From contig NZ_KQ948144.1 of assembly GCF_001513955.1 (NCBI RefSeq), forward strand, positions 1,279,016-1,343,015: 64,000 nucleotides of DNA, in the 5' to 3' direction. Below, in pieces: positions 1 to 9,389 of this stretch. Position 1 is the stretch's first letter. Each line of letters starts with the position of its first letter. Both the position numbers and the translations under genes were made by a program. The notes below the pieces were generated by a model that saw only the letters and a program-made list of their open reading frames with translations, was not told where the DNA came from and did no database searches. Source of the DNA: Streptomyces pseudovenezuelae (lineage in GTDB: Bacteria; Actinomycetota; Actinomycetes; Streptomycetales; Streptomycetaceae).

Positions 1-1522
1 AGCCGAGGAGGACCATCGCCGCCGCCAGCCACTGCCAGCCGCCGCGCAACTGCCAGAAACCGACCTGCCCCAGGTCGATCACCGGGAGCAGCAGGTCGAG
101 CGCGAAGAGGGCGGGATTCCAGACGGGATGGTCGCCGCCCTTGAGCGGCGGATGGCTCGCGTGTGCGAACGCCACGGAGCTCGCCGCCCAGAGCACCGCC
201 ATCCACACGGCGGCCCGCCCCGGCCGGTACCCGTAGGCGACCGTCCAGTCCTGCACGTACCCCCACAGCTTGGCGGCCGGCGGCAGGCTCTCGCGGCGCC
301 GGCGCTGCTTGGCGAGCAGCACCTCGCGCGCGTCCTCGTCCTCGCCGCCGGCCCGCAGCACCGCGGCGAGCCTCTCGTACGGCTCCGGGTTGTACTCGGC
401 GGTCGCGGCGGCCACCCACTCCAGCCGCTCGGCCAGCGGGAAGGGGCCGTGCGGCACGAGGTTCTCGTAGGCGAAGCCGCCCATGTGCAGATTGCCGGGC
501 CCCGGCCAGGCGCTCGCCCGGTCCACGAGGTTGCCCACCCGCGCGCCCGACAGCACCACCTTGCCGCGCTGCGGCTTCTCGCCGAGGAAGCGCAGCTCGG
601 GCGCCTGGATGCGGCGCAGTGACAGCTCCTGCTCGTCGGTGAAGGTGAAGCGGGCCCGCTCCAGGTCCACGGCGTCCCCGAACCGGCCGTCGTCCAGCCG
701 CACCCCGCCCTGGCACTCGAAGCGCTGGATCCGCGTCCCGCGCGCGGGAGTCGCCCCGCTCAGCATGGCGGCGCCGACGCCCGCCGGGGTCAGGTACAGC
801 GTGCGCTCGACGGTCAGCTGGGGGGCGTTCAGCGCGAGCCGGGTGTACGGGTTGGTCAGCCGGGCGCCGCGCAGGCTCAGGGAGACGCCGATCGTCGCGC
901 TGCGCAGGCTCAGCTCGCCGTGCGACTCCAGGAGCTCGGCTTGGAGGTCCTGGCCCACGGTCATGCCGTCGGCGGCGATGGAGCGGCCGCTGCGGTCGCG
1001 GTAGACGATCGCCTGGTTCATCAGCAGGTCGGTGCCGATGTGCGCGTCGGTCAGCCGGACGCCGTTGTGGAAGCGGCAGCGCGGCAGGTGCAGATCGCCC
1101 TCCGTGTGCACCCGGGCGGCCTCCAGGCGCGGCACCGAGCAGTTGACGAACCGCGCGGTGGTGAAGCGGGCCTCCGGCAGCAGGATCTCCCGCTCGAAGC
1201 GGCAGCCCTTCATCTCCATGTACGGCACCACCGTGCCGCCCGCGAGGTCCAGGGTGCCGCTGATCTGCACGCCGGCGAGCTTCAGGGAGGACACCCGGCC
1301 CGCGAGCGCGGGCGGACCGTCCAGGAGCAGCCAGCACACGATCCGTGCGCGGACCGTCCGCTCGGGGCCCCAGGGGTGCCCGCCGTGCGGATCGTCGACG
1401 ACGGTGTCGCCGCTGCTGAGGTCGTACACGGTGCCGTTGCGGAAGGCCTGCCACATGCCGGCCTCGGCGGCGGTCAGATCGTCCGGCAGGTCTCCGTCCC
1501 GGATGCCGGCCCCCTCGGTCAC
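1..1522 (-). CDS. Membrane-associated beta-helix-like protein (Streptomyces 'membrane-associated oxidoreductase' type), partial
   Basis: The reading frame starts at GTG 1522, preceded by a GGAAG-type ribosome site, and stays open to the window edge, so the C-terminus is missing. About 507 codons are visible. The first two thirds have a pentapeptide-like, beta-helix pattern (for example DLHLPRCRFHNGVRLTDAHI), with repeating hydrophobic positions every few residues. The last visible part is hydrophobic (PALFALDLLLPVIDLG and GGWQWLAAAMVLLG), indicating C-terminal membrane segments. Streptomyces proteins of this kind are often annotated as membrane-associated oxidoreductase, but I see no cofactor or catalytic motif, so the enzymatic label is doubtful. 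It is transcribed divergently from hisD. Confidence is high that it is a gene and low for function. Confidence 0.7.
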   Translation of the reverse strand, partial: MTEGAGIRDGDLPDDLTAAEAGMWQAFRNGTVYDLSSGDTVVDDPHGGHPWGPERTVRARIVCWLLLDGPPALAGRVSSLKLAGVQISGTLDLAGGTVVPYMEMKGCRFEREILLPEARFTTARFVNCSVPRLEAARVHTEGDLHLPRCRFHNGVRLTDAHIGTDLLMNQAIVYRDRSGRSIAADGMTVGQDLQAELLESHGELSLRSATIGVSLSLRGARLTNPYTRLALNAPQLTVERTLYLTPAGVGAAMLSGATPARGTRIQRFECQGGVRLDDGRFGDAVDLERARFTFTDEQELSLRRIQAPELRFLGEKPQRGKVVLSGARVGNLVDRASAWPGPGNLHMGGFAYENLVPHGPFPLAERLEWVAAATAEYNPEPYERLAAVLRAGGEDEDAREVLLAKQRRRRESLPPAAKLWGYVQDWTVAYGYRPGRAAVWMAVLWAASSVAFAHASHPPLKGGDHPVWNPALFALDLLLPVIDLGQVGFWQLRGGWQWLAAAMVLLG

Positions 1523-1679
1523 GGTTCTTCCAGCTCCTTGCGGCTCGTGGGATTCGTACAACCGTTCATGCCCGCTGAGTAACCCCCCGAACGCTAGACG
1601 TGAAGGGGATCTTCCGGGTTGCGTATCAGCCATTGGAATGCGCGAACGGGCCCTGAGGCGGGTCTGAGAGAATTGACGA

Positions 1680-3002
1680 GTGATCTCCCGAATCGATCTG
1701 CGCGGCGACGCCCTCCCCGAGGGCCCGGCCCTGCGCGACCTGCTGCCCCGAGCCGACTTCGACGTCTCGGCCGCCCTGGAGAAGGTGCGTCCGATCTGCG
1801 AGGCCGTGCATCATCGGGGTGACGCGGCGCTGATCGACTTCGCCGAGAAGTTCGACGGTGTGCGGCTGGAGCGGGTGCGGGTGCCCGCCGAGGCCCTCAC
1901 GCGCGCGCTGGAGGAGCTCGACCCGGCGGTGCGGGCGGCCCTGGAGGAGTCCATCCGCCGCGCCCGCCTCGTCCACCGCGAACAGCGCCGCGGCACCCAC
2001 ACGACTCAGGTCGTGCCCGGCGGCAGCGTGACCGAGAAGTGGGTGCCGGTCGACCGGGTCGGGCTGTACGCGCCCGGCGGCCGGTCCGTCTACCCGTCCT
2101 CCGTGATCATGAACGTGGTGCCCGCGCAGGAGGCGGGGGTCGAGTCGATCGCCCTCGCCTCCCCGGCCCAGGCCGAGTTCGGGGGCCTTCCGCACCCGAC
2201 GATCCTCGCCGCGTGCGCGCTGCTCGGCGTCGACGAGGTCTACGCCGCCGGTGGCGCGACCGCCGTCGCGATGTTCGCGTACGGCACCGAGTCCTGCCCG
2301 CCCGCCAACATGGTCACCGGCCCCGGCAACATCTGGGTCGCCGCCGCCAAGCGCTACTTCACCGGCAGGATCGGCATCGACGCCGAGGCCGGCCCGACCG
2401 AGATCGCGGTCCTGGCGGACTCCTCCGCCGATCCGGTGCACGTGGCCGCGGACCTGATCAGCCAGGCCGAGCACGACCCGCTGGCCGCGGCCGTCCTGGT
2501 CACCGACTCCGTCGAACTCGCGGACGCCGTCGAGAAGGAGCTGGAACCGCAGGTCGCGGCCACCCGGCACATCGAGGACCGGATCGTGCCCGCCCTGAAG
2601 GGCCGGCAGTCCGCGATCGTCCTCGTCGACGGCATCGAGGAGGGCCTCAGGGTCGTCGACGCGTACGGCGCCGAGCACCTGGAGATCCAGACGGCCGACG
2701 CCGCCGCGGTCGCCGACCGGGTCCGCAACGCGGGCGCGGTCTTCGTCGGCCCCTGGGCCCCCGTGTCCCTCGGCGACTACGCCGCGGGCTCCAACCACGT
2801 CCTGCCCACCGGCGGCTGCGCCTGCCACTCCTCGGGCCTGTCCGTCCAGTCCTTCCTGCGCGGCATCCACATCGTCGACTACACGAAGGACGCGCTCGCG
2901 GACGTGGCGCACCACGTGGTGACGCTGGCGGAGGCGGAGGACCTGCCGGCCCACGGGGCGGCGATCAAGGCTCGGTTCGGTTGGAAGGTGCCCGGCAAGT
3001 GA
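1680..3002 (+). CDS. hisD: Histidinol dehydrogenase
   Basis: This enzyme catalyses the last two steps of histidine synthesis, NAD-dependent oxidation of L-histidinol to L-histidine in the cytoplasm. The 440-residue product has the expected family length. Visible motifs are [11 protein letters not shown] near residue 122, [10 protein letters not shown] around 238, the metal-site segment ISQAEHDP near 260, and [15 protein letters not shown] in the C-terminal third. The start is GTG 1680 in a region without a strong ribosome site. It is the first gene of the his operon, and its stop overlaps the hisC start by four bases (GTGA), implying translational coupling. The 157-base gap to the divergent membrane protein gene should hold the his promoter, though I cannot assign -35 and -10 boxes confidently. 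Confidence 0.97.
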   Translation: MISRIDLRGDALPEGPALRDLLPRADFDVSAALEKVRPICEAVHHRGDAALIDFAEKFDGVRLERVRVPAEALTRALEELDPAVRAALEESIRRARLVHREQRRGTHTTQVVPGGSVTEKWVPVDRVGLYAPGGRSVYPSSVIMNVVPAQEAGVESIALASPAQAEFGGLPHPTILAACALLGVDEVYAAGGATAVAMFAYGTESCPPANMVTGPGNIWVAAAKRYFTGRIGIDAEAGPTEIAVLADSSADPVHVAADLISQAEHDPLAAAVLVTDSVELADAVEKELEPQVAATRHIEDRIVPALKGRQSAIVLVDGIEEGLRVVDAYGAEHLEIQTADAAAVADRVRNAGAVFVGPWAPVSLGDYAAGSNHVLPTGGCACHSSGLSVQSFLRGIHIVDYTKDALADVAHHVVTLAEAEDLPAHGAAIKARFGWKVPGK

Positions 3003-4108
3003 CATTCGGAATCGACGACCTCCCCGTACGGGACGAGCTGCGCGGCAAGTCCCCCTACGGCGCGCCCCAGTTGGACGTCCCCGTACGGCTGAACACCAAC
3101 GAGAACCCCTACCCGCTGCCCGAGCCGCTGGTCGAGCGCATCACCGAGCGCGTCCGTGAGGCCGCCCGCGACCTCAACCGCTACCCGGACCGGGACGCCG
3201 TGGAGCTGCGCACCCAGCTCGCGAAGTACCTGACGGACACCTCGGGCCACGAGGTGGGCCTCGCCAACGTCTGGGCCGCCAACGGCTCCAACGAGGTCAT
3301 CCAGCAGCTGCTGCAGACCTTCGGCGGCCCCGGCCGTACGGCGATCGGCTTCGAGCCGTCGTACTCGATGCACGCCCTCATCGCGCGCGGCACCGGAACC
3401 GGCTGGATCTCGGGCCCGCGCAACGCGGACTTCTCCATCGACGTCGGGACGGCCGCCCAAGCGATCGCCTGGCACAGGCCGGACGTCGTGTTCATCACGA
3501 CCCCCAACAACCCGACCGGCAACGCGGTCCCGCCCGGGACGGTCCTCGCGCTGTACGAGGCCGCGCAGGCCGCGAAGCCCTCCATGGTCGTGGTCGACGA
3601 GGCGTACATCGAGTTCAGCCACGGCGACTCGCTGCTGCCGCTGCTCGAAGGACGGCCGAATCTCGTCATCTCCAGGACGATGTCGAAGGCGTTCGGAGCG
3701 GCCGGACTGCGCCTCGGCTACCTGGCCGCGCACCCCGCGGTCGTGGACGCCGTCCAGCTGGTACGGCTGCCCTACCACCTGTCGGCCGTCACCCAGGCGA
3801 CCGCGCTGGCCGCCCTGGAGCACACCGACACGCTGCTCAAGTACGTCGAGCAGCTGAAGGCCGAGCGGGACCGGCTGGTGAGCGAGCTGCGCGCGATCGG
3901 CTTCGAGGTCGTGGAGTCGGACGCGAACTTCGTGCAGTTCGGCGTCTTCGAGGACTCCCACACGGCCTGGCAGAAGATCCTCGACCAGGGCGTCCTGGTC
4001 CGGGACAACGGCATCCCGGGGTGGCTGCGGGTCAGCGCCGGAACCCCGCGGGAGAACGACGCGTTCCTCGACGCGGTACGCGAACTGAAGAAGGAGCAGA
4101 GCACATGA
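2999..4108 (+). CDS. hisC: Histidinol-phosphate aminotransferase
   Basis: This is a PLP-dependent class I/II aminotransferase that converts imidazole-acetol phosphate and glutamate to histidinol phosphate. The 369-residue product has [11 protein letters not shown] near the N-terminus, the TPNNPTGN substrate/PLP segment, VVDEAYIEF with the PLP-pyridine aspartate, and [18 protein letters not shown], where Lys230 should form the Schiff base. The start is GTG 2999, overlapping the hisD stop by four bases. A longer in-frame upstream reading is only out-of-frame hisD sequence. The stop overlaps hisB by four bases (ATGA). Confidence 0.97.
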   Translation: MTFGIDDLPVRDELRGKSPYGAPQLDVPVRLNTNENPYPLPEPLVERITERVREAARDLNRYPDRDAVELRTQLAKYLTDTSGHEVGLANVWAANGSNEVIQQLLQTFGGPGRTAIGFEPSYSMHALIARGTGTGWISGPRNADFSIDVGTAAQAIAWHRPDVVFITTPNNPTGNAVPPGTVLALYEAAQAAKPSMVVVDEAYIEFSHGDSLLPLLEGRPNLVISRTMSKAFGAAGLRLGYLAAHPAVVDAVQLVRLPYHLSAVTQATALAALEHTDTLLKYVEQLKAERDRLVSELRAIGFEVVESDANFVQFGVFEDSHTAWQKILDQGVLVRDNGIPGWLRVSAGTPRENDAFLDAVRELKKEQST

Positions 4109-4698
4109 GCCGCGTGGGACGCGTGGAGCGAGTGACCAAGGAGACCTCGGTGCTCGTCGAGATCGATCTCGACGGCAGCGGCAAGGTCGAGGTGGCGACG
4201 GGCGTCGGTTTCTACGACCACATGCTCGACCAGCTCGGCCGGCACGGTCTGTTCGACCTGACCGTGAAGACCGAGGGCGACCTGCACATCGACTCGCACC
4301 ACACCATCGAGGACACCGCCCTCGCCCTCGGCGCCGCCTTCAAGCAGGCGCTCGGCGACAAGGTGGGCATCTACCGCTTCGGCAACTGCACGGTCCCCCT
4401 GGACGAGTCGCTCGCCCAGGTGACCGTGGACCTGTCCGGCCGCCCCTACCTCGTGCACACCGAGCCCGAGCACATGGCGCCGATGATCGGCGAGTACGAC
4501 ACCACGATGACCCGGCACATCCTGGAGTCCTTCGTGGCCCAGGCGCAGATCGCCCTGCACGTGCACGTGCCGTACGGGCGCAACGCCCACCACATCGTGG
4601 AGTGCCAGTTCAAGGCGCTGGCCCGGGCCCTGCGCTACGCCTCCGAGCGCGACCCGCGCGCGGCCGGCATCCTCCCCTCCACGAAGGGCGCGCTGTGA
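4105..4698 (+). CDS. hisB: Imidazoleglycerol-phosphate dehydratase
   Basis: This enzyme dehydrates imidazole glycerol phosphate to imidazole acetol phosphate. The 197-residue product is the stand-alone actinobacterial form, without the histidinol-phosphatase domain fused in enterobacteria. Metal-binding histidine motifs are visible: [14 protein letters not shown] near residue 35, [14 protein letters not shown] near 65, and NAHHIVE near 160. The ATG at 4105 overlaps the hisC stop by four bases. It is followed by a tiny membrane-protein gene whose GTG overlaps the hisB stop. Confidence 0.97.
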   Translation: MSRVGRVERVTKETSVLVEIDLDGSGKVEVATGVGFYDHMLDQLGRHGLFDLTVKTEGDLHIDSHHTIEDTALALGAAFKQALGDKVGIYRFGNCTVPLDESLAQVTVDLSGRPYLVHTEPEHMAPMIGEYDTTMTRHILESFVAQAQIALHVHVPYGRNAHHIVECQFKALARALRYASERDPRAAGILPSTKGAL

Positions 4699-4859
4699 CC
4701 GGCCTGTCGACCCTCCTGATCGTCGTCGGCCTCTTCCTCGCCGGCGGCATCTACTCCTTCGTCAAGCAGCAGATGCCCAAGGGCCTCATCGTGCTGCTCT
4801 CCATCGCCGCCGGGATGTGTCTCGTCGCCGGCGTCATGAGGCTGGAGGTGTGGAATTGA
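4695..4859 (+). CDS. Small membrane protein inside the his operon
   Basis: This is a 54-residue protein of unknown function. The GTG at 4695 overlaps the hisB stop by four bases. Two hydrophobic segments ([15 protein letters not shown] and [19 protein letters not shown]) are separated by a short charged loop (FVKQQMPKG), so a two-helix hairpin in the membrane is likely. Its stop overlaps the hisH start. The exact fit between two his genes, with overlaps at both ends, argues that it is translated. Placement between hisB and hisH appears to be a Streptomyces trait as far as I recall. No role in histidine synthesis can be inferred from sequence. Confidence 0.8.
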   Translation: MTGLSTLLIVVGLFLAGGIYSFVKQQMPKGLIVLLSIAAGMCLVAGVMRLEVWN

Positions 4860-5503
4860 GCGCTCCGACTTCGAAGAAGGTCGTCGTCTTCGACTACGGC
4901 TTCGGCAACGTGAGGTCCGCCGAGCGCGCCCTCGCGCGCGCGGGAGCCGAGGTCGAGATAACGCGCGACTACGACCGGGCCATGAACGCCGACGGCCTGC
5001 TGGTGCCCGGCGTCGGCGCCTTCGCCGCCTGCATGAAGGGGCTGCACGAGGCGCGCGGTGACTGGATCATCGACCGCCGGCTGTCCGGCGGGCGCCCGGT
5101 CATGGGCATCTGCGTAGGCATGCAGATCCTCTTCGCGCGCGGCATCGAGCACGGCGTGCAGACCGAGGGCCTGGACGAGTGGCCCGGCTCGGTCGAGCCG
5201 CTGAAGGCCGACATCGTGCCCCACATGGGCTGGAACACCGTCGACGCGCCGGACGGCTCCCAGCTGTTCGCCGGGCTGGACGCCGACGCCCGCTTCTACT
5301 TCGTGCACTCCTACGCCGTCCACGACTGGTCGCTGGAGACGCACAACACGGCGATGACCGCGCCCAAGGTCACCTGGGCGACCCACGGCAGGCCCTTCGT
5401 GGCCGCCGTGGAGAACGGCGCCCTGTGGGCCACGCAGTTCCACCCCGAGAAGTCCGGCGACGCCGGTGCGCAGCTGCTGAAGAACTGGATCGGAACCCTG
5501 TGA
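4856..5503 (+). CDS. hisH: Imidazole glycerol phosphate synthase, glutaminase subunit
   Basis: HisH hydrolyses glutamine and channels ammonia to HisF, with which it forms the IGP synthase heterodimer. The 215-residue class I amidotransferase domain has nucleophile Cys86 in GICVGMQ and the His196/Glu198 pair in QFHPEKSG. The start is a rare TTG at 4856, supported by GGAGG at 4844-4848 seven bases upstream. The alternative GTG 4850 lies too close to that ribosome site. It overlaps the preceding small gene by four bases, and its stop shares one base with the priA ATG. Confidence 0.95.
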   Translation: MSAPTSKKVVVFDYGFGNVRSAERALARAGAEVEITRDYDRAMNADGLLVPGVGAFAACMKGLHEARGDWIIDRRLSGGRPVMGICVGMQILFARGIEHGVQTEGLDEWPGSVEPLKADIVPHMGWNTVDAPDGSQLFAGLDADARFYFVHSYAVHDWSLETHNTAMTAPKVTWATHGRPFVAAVENGALWATQFHPEKSGDAGAQLLKNWIGTL

Positions 5504-6240
5504 TGTCCTCGAAGCCCTCACGGCTCGAACTCCTGCCCGCCGTCGACGTCCGCGACGGCCAGGCCGTCCGCCTCGTGCACGGCGAGTCCGGGACCGAGAC
5601 CTCGTACGGCTCCCCCCTGGAGGCCGCCCTGTCCTGGCAGCGGTCGGGTGCCGAGTGGCTGCACCTGGTCGACCTGGACGCGGCGTTCGGCACCGGCGAC
5701 AACCGGGAGCTGGTCCGGCAGGTCACCGAGGCCATGGACATCAAGGTGGAGCTGTCCGGCGGCATCCGCGACGACGCCTCGCTGGCCGCCGCCCTCGCCA
5801 CCGGCTGCACCCGGGTGAACCTCGGCACGGCCGCCCTGGAGAGCCCGGAGTGGGTCGCCAAGGTCATCGCCGAGCACGGCGACAAGATCGCGGTCGGTCT
5901 CGACGTCCGCGGTACGACCCTCAAGGGCCGCGGCTGGACCAGCGAGGGCGGCGACCTCTACGAGGCGCTGGAGCGGCTCGACAAGGAGGGCTGCGCCCGG
6001 TACGTCGTCACCGACATCGCCAAGGACGGCACGCTCCAGGGCCCCAACCTGGAGCTGCTGCGCAACGTGTGCGCCGCGACCGACCGCCCGGTGGTGGCCT
6101 CCGGCGGGGTGTCCTCGCTGGACGACCTGCGGGCCATCGCCGAGCTGGTCCCCCTCGGTGTCGAGGGCTCCATCGTCGGGAAGGCGCTGTACGCGAAGGC
6201 GTTCACCCTGGAAGAGGCTCTGGAGGCGGTGGCTCAGTGA
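5503..6240 (+). CDS. priA: Bifunctional ProFAR/PRA isomerase (HisA/TrpF)
   Basis: PriA is the actinobacterial beta-alpha barrel that isomerises ProFAR in histidine synthesis and also PRA in tryptophan synthesis. The 245-residue sequence has catalytic-type aspartates Asp15 ([10 protein letters not shown]) and Asp134 (AVGLDVRG), plus phosphate-binding LSGGIRDD and [11 protein letters not shown]. Its sequence and operon position match PriA rather than a plain HisA, and no trpF is present beside the trp genes in this window, consistent with dual function. The ATG at 5503 shares one base with the hisH stop. An in-frame GTG directly before it at 5500 is possible. Confidence 0.93.
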   Translation: MSSKPSRLELLPAVDVRDGQAVRLVHGESGTETSYGSPLEAALSWQRSGAEWLHLVDLDAAFGTGDNRELVRQVTEAMDIKVELSGGIRDDASLAAALATGCTRVNLGTAALESPEWVAKVIAEHGDKIAVGLDVRGTTLKGRGWTSEGGDLYEALERLDKEGCARYVVTDIAKDGTLQGPNLELLRNVCAATDRPVVASGGVSSLDDLRAIAELVPLGVEGSIVGKALYAKAFTLEEALEAVAQ

Positions 6241-6635
6241 GCGATCTGCGACGCGTCACGACCGGTGCGCCCTGGGAGGACACCTTCGGGTACTCCCGCG
6301 CGGTGGAACTCCCCAACGGCCTGGTGCTGGTCTCCGGCTGCACCTCGGTGGTGGACGGCGAGATCGTCGCGGGCGATCCGTACGAGCAGACGGTCAACTC
6401 CTTCAACGTCGCGTTCGCGGCACTGAAGGAGCTGGGGCTCGGCCGGGACGACGTGGTGCGCACGCGCCTGTACATCACCCACGCCCGGGACGTGGAGGAG
6501 GTCGGCCGCGCGCACAAGGAGCTGTTCGACGCCGTCCGGCCCGCCGCATCCATGATCATCGTCTCCGGCTTCGTGGACCCCAGCCTGGTCGTCGAGGTCG
6601 AGGTGGAGGCGTTCCGAGGAGACACCGCAGCATGA
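6237..6635 (+). CDS. RidA/YjgF-family protein
   Basis: This 132-residue protein belongs to the YjgF/YER057c/UK114 (Rid) family, small trimeric proteins. RidA itself hydrolyses reactive enamine/imine intermediates from PLP enzymes. [22 protein letters not shown] and the C-terminal VEVEVEAF support the family. The position where active RidA has the arginine of P-A-R-S reads [11 protein letters not shown], so that residue appears lost and deaminase activity is doubtful. It lies between priA and hisF with four-base overlaps at both ends, so it is certainly co-translated with the his genes. A protective or structural role in the pathway is inference. Confidence 0.88.
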   Translation: MSDLRRVTTGAPWEDTFGYSRAVELPNGLVLVSGCTSVVDGEIVAGDPYEQTVNSFNVAFAALKELGLGRDDVVRTRLYITHARDVEEVGRAHKELFDAVRPAASMIIVSGFVDPSLVVEVEVEAFRGDTAA

Positions 6636-7387
6636 CCCTCGCCGTACGAGTCATCCCCTGCCTGGACGTGGACAACGGCCGGGTCGTCAAGGGTGTCAAC
6701 TTCCAGAACCTGCGCGACGCGGGCGACCCCGTCGAGATGGCCAAGGTGTACGACGCCGAGGGCGCCGACGAGCTGACCTTCCTGGACATCACCGCCTCGT
6801 CGGGCAACCGCGAGACGACGTACGACGTGGTGCGCCGCACCGCCGAGCAGGTGTTCATCCCGCTCACGGTCGGCGGCGGTGTCCGTGCGGCCGACGACGT
6901 CGACAAGCTGCTGCGGGCCGGGGCGGACAAGGTGGGCGTGAACACCGCGGCCATCGCCCGCCCCGACCTGATCCGCGAGATCGCCGAGCGGTTCGGCCGG
7001 CAGGTGCTGGTGCTGTCGGTGGACGCGCGGCGCACCGAGTCGGGCTCCTTCGAGGTGACCACGCACGGCGGCCGCAAGGGCACCGGCATCGACGCCGTCG
7101 AGTGGGCGCACCGGGCCGCCGAGCTGGGCGCCGGTGAGATCCTGCTCAACTCGATGGACGCGGACGGCACCAAGGACGGCTACGACCTGGAGATGATCGA
7201 GGCCGTCCGCAAGCACGTGACGGTGCCGCTGATCGCCTCCGGCGGTGCGGGGCGGCTGGACCACTTCCCGCCGGCCATCGGGGCGGGCGCGGACGCGGTG
7301 CTGGCGGCCTCGGTGTTCCACTTCGGCGATCTGCGGATCGGCGAGGTGAAGGAGACGCTGCGGGGGGCGGGGCACCCCGTCCGCTGA
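6632..7387 (+). CDS. hisF: Imidazole glycerol phosphate synthase, cyclase subunit
   Basis: HisF is the cyclase partner of HisH, producing IGP and AICAR from PRFAR. The 251-residue half-barrel repeat protein has catalytic Asp12 ([14 protein letters not shown]) and Asp131 (LSVDARR), with phosphate loops TVGGGVR and ASGGAG. The ATG overlaps the previous stop by four bases. It is the last gene of the his operon. Downstream, a long AT-rich inverted repeat (7400-7443) separates it from the ArsR-type regulator. Confidence 0.97.
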   Translation: MTLAVRVIPCLDVDNGRVVKGVNFQNLRDAGDPVEMAKVYDAEGADELTFLDITASSGNRETTYDVVRRTAEQVFIPLTVGGGVRAADDVDKLLRAGADKVGVNTAAIARPDLIREIAERFGRQVLVLSVDARRTESGSFEVTTHGGRKGTGIDAVEWAHRAAELGAGEILLNSMDADGTKDGYDLEMIEAVRKHVTVPLIASGGAGRLDHFPPAIGAGADAVLAASVFHFGDLRIGEVKETLRGAGHPVR

Positions 7388-7399
7388 ACCCACCAGATG

Positions 7400-7443
7400 C
7401 GAAAGAGAAGTTGCGCAAAAAATATTGTGCAACTTTTCTTTCG
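7400..7443. promoter_or_regulatory. AT-rich 19-base inverted repeat, candidate operator/terminator
   Basis: The arms 7400-7418 and 7425-7443 match at 17 of 19 positions around a 6-base spacer. The inner core is TTGCGCAA versus TTGTGCAA. The element is strikingly AT-rich for this genome and ends 16 bases before the ArsR-type regulator start. A dimeric repressor site for autoregulation is the simplest reading. It could also end hisF transcription. Confidence 0.65.
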
Positions 7444-7459
7444 TATCTACGGTGAGGTC

Positions 7460-8047
7460 ATGTCACGCGAGCAGAATCGCCCGATCACCGACCTCGGCAC
7501 GCTCAAGGCGCTGGCCCACCCGCTGCGCATGCGGCTGTACCGCCTGCTGTGCGTGTCCCGCACGGCCACCGCCTCGCACCTCGCCGACCAGGTCGACGAG
7601 GCCGTGTCCCTGGTCAGCTACCACCTGCGCAAGCTGGCCGAGCACGGGCTGATCGAGGAGGCCGAGGCGCGGAGCGGGGACGGGCGGGAGCGCTGGTGGC
7701 AGCCCTCCTCGGAGGGCGTGAGCATCCGCGACCGGGACTTCCGGGACGCGCCGGAGCGGGCCGCCGCCCACCTGGCGGCCACCCGGCTCTTCCACGAGCA
7801 GCGCGCCGACATGTACCGCCGCTACCTCGACGAACGGCCCACCTGGAGCGCCGAGTGGAACGCGGCCGCCCCGGACAGCGAGTCCCTGCTGCGCCTGACG
7901 GCCGGCGAACTGGACGAACTGCGCGAGGAGTTGCTCGCCCTCGCCAGGAAGTACGACGACAAGGGCCGGGCCGCCGAGGCCGCGGGCGACACCGAGGGGC
8001 GCGAGAACGTCGCGCTGCACCTGTACGGCTTCCCGTTCCGGGTCTGA
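7460..8047 (+). CDS. ArsR-type winged-helix transcriptional regulator
   Basis: This 195-residue protein has an N-terminal winged helix (TLKALAHPLRMRLYRLL, then TASHLADQVDEAVSLVSYHLRKLAEHGLIEE), typical of ArsR/HTH_20 regulators. The C-terminal half is charged and helical. No metal-binding cysteines are seen, so the ligand is probably not a metal. The ATG at 7460 is chosen because upstream codons belong to the palindrome. It is followed 67 bases later by an MFS exporter in the same direction, the usual repressor-efflux pairing, and likely binds the palindrome just upstream. Confidence 0.9.
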   Translation: MSREQNRPITDLGTLKALAHPLRMRLYRLLCVSRTATASHLADQVDEAVSLVSYHLRKLAEHGLIEEAEARSGDGRERWWQPSSEGVSIRDRDFRDAPERAAAHLAATRLFHEQRADMYRRYLDERPTWSAEWNAAAPDSESLLRLTAGELDELREELLALARKYDDKGRAAEAAGDTEGRENVALHLYGFPFRV

Positions 8048-8052
8048 TCCGC

Positions 8053-8106
8053 GCTCCGCGTCCGACTCCCGTTCCGCGTCTAACTCCTGCTCCGCGTCCG
8101 AGAGGG
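8053..8106 (+). repeat. Three 18-base direct repeats between regulator and exporter
   Basis: Units at 8053-8070, 8071-8088 and 8089-8106 share the core TCCGCGTC. They fill almost the whole gap between the regulator stop and the MFS start. The third unit has diverged to contain GAGAGGG, which may act as the ribosome site for the exporter. Confidence 0.6.
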
Positions 8107-8114
8107 TCCCACCC

Positions 8115-9368
8115 GTGACCGCCACCACCGCCACGCCCACCGCCCCGGCCGAGGCCGTCGAGGTCCCCGCCCACCGCGACGGCAACGTCCTGCGCTGGCT
8201 CGCCGCCTACACCGCCTCGATGACCGGCGACAGCGTGTACTACATCGCGTTGTCCTGGGCGGCCGTCCAGAACGGCACGCCCGCGCAGGCCGGCATCGTG
8301 ATGTCGGTCAGCGCCCTGCCGCGGGCGCTGCTGATGCTCGGCGGCGGAGTGATCGCCGACCGGCTCGGGCCGCGCAGGGTCGTCATCGGCAGTGACGCGG
8401 TGCGCTGCGCGGCCGTACTCGCGGTGGCGGCGCTGCTGTTCCTCACCAGCCCTGGGCTGTGGCCGCTGGCCGTGCTGGGCCTTGTCTTCGGGACCGTCGA
8501 CGCCGTGTTCATGCCGGCTTTGGGAGCCCTCCCCGCGCGCGTGACGAGTCGTGGACAGCTCACGCGTGTGCAGGGCATGCGCGGGCTCGGCATCCGCTTC
8601 GCGAGCGTCGTCGGCGGACCGCTCGGCGGACTCGCCGTGGCGGCCGGGGGAGCGACGGCCGCGTTCGCCCTCGCGGGCGTGCTGATCGCGATATCAGTGC
8701 CGCTGCTGGTCGCCGTGCGGATCCGGGAACTGCCCGCCGACGACACGAAGGCCGCCGGCACCGCGTGGCACGACCTGCGCGCCGGACTGCGGTACATCCG
8801 CCGCCACCGCGTCCTCGCCCCGCTGATGCTGGCCATCGCGCTCGGCGACCTCGGCTTCGTCGGGCCGCTCAATGTCGGGCTGACCCTGCTGGCCGACGAG
8901 CGCGGCTGGGGCGCCGCCGGGATGGGCTGGGTGCTCGGCGGGTTCGGGACCGGGGCCGGTGTCGCCTCGCTGCTGCTCGCCGTACGCGGGCGCGTGCCGC
9001 ACGCCGGCCACGTCATGGCGTACGCCTGTCTGAGCGGGGCGGTCGCCATCGGCGCCCTGGCCTTCGTCCCGGGCGTCGTCGCGGCCGCCGGGGTCGCCCT
9101 GCTGATCGGACTGCTCGCCGGGCTCAGCGGCGCCCTGTGCGGGGCGCTGCTCCAGACGCAGTCGGACCCGGCCTGCCTGGGCCGGGTGACCGCCGTGTCC
9201 TCACTGGTCAGCCTCGGCTTCGCCCCGCTCAGCATGCCGCTGTCGGCCGCCGCGATCGGCGCCTGGGGCACCGGGCCGGTCTTCGTCACCAGCGCGCTGG
9301 TGTGCGGACTCGGCGGGGCCGTCGCACTCTGCGCACCGAACCTGCGCCGCGCCGAACTCCCGACCTGA
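8115..9368 (+). CDS. MFS family efflux transporter
   Basis: This 417-residue protein has about twelve hydrophobic segments, beginning with LRWLAAYTASMTGDSVYYIALSW. The loop DRLGPRRVVIGSDAVRC after the second helix is the MFS signature A region. The C-terminal half contains further glycine- and alanine-rich helices. It resembles the drug-efflux MFS proteins encoded behind ArsR-like repressors in Streptomyces. The substrate is unknown. The start is GTG 8115. Downstream lies the 830-base tandem array rather than a clear terminator. Confidence 0.88.
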   Translation: MTATTATPTAPAEAVEVPAHRDGNVLRWLAAYTASMTGDSVYYIALSWAAVQNGTPAQAGIVMSVSALPRALLMLGGGVIADRLGPRRVVIGSDAVRCAAVLAVAALLFLTSPGLWPLAVLGLVFGTVDAVFMPALGALPARVTSRGQLTRVQGMRGLGIRFASVVGGPLGGLAVAAGGATAAFALAGVLIAISVPLLVAVRIRELPADDTKAAGTAWHDLRAGLRYIRRHRVLAPLMLAIALGDLGFVGPLNVGLTLLADERGWGAAGMGWVLGGFGTGAGVASLLLAVRGRVPHAGHVMAYACLSGAVAIGALAFVPGVVAAAGVALLIGLLAGLSGALCGALLQTQSDPACLGRVTAVSSLVSLGFAPLSMPLSAAAIGAWGTGPVFVTSALVCGLGGAVALCAPNLRRAELPT

Positions 9369-9389
9369 CCGTCCGCATTCCGGAAGCAC

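Noticed and set aside
128..1582. Several plus-strand open frames over the first gene
   Set aside because: They are Arg/Ala/Pro-rich shadows of the minus-strand membrane protein, whose translation shows clean beta-helix and membrane patterns.
1626..3005. 459-codon minus-strand frame antisense to hisD
   Set aside because: No domain, biased composition, and it lies wholly over a clear hisD.
5503..6240. A plain HisA with a separate trpF nearby
   Set aside because: No trpF is seen among the trp genes and the sequence fits PriA.
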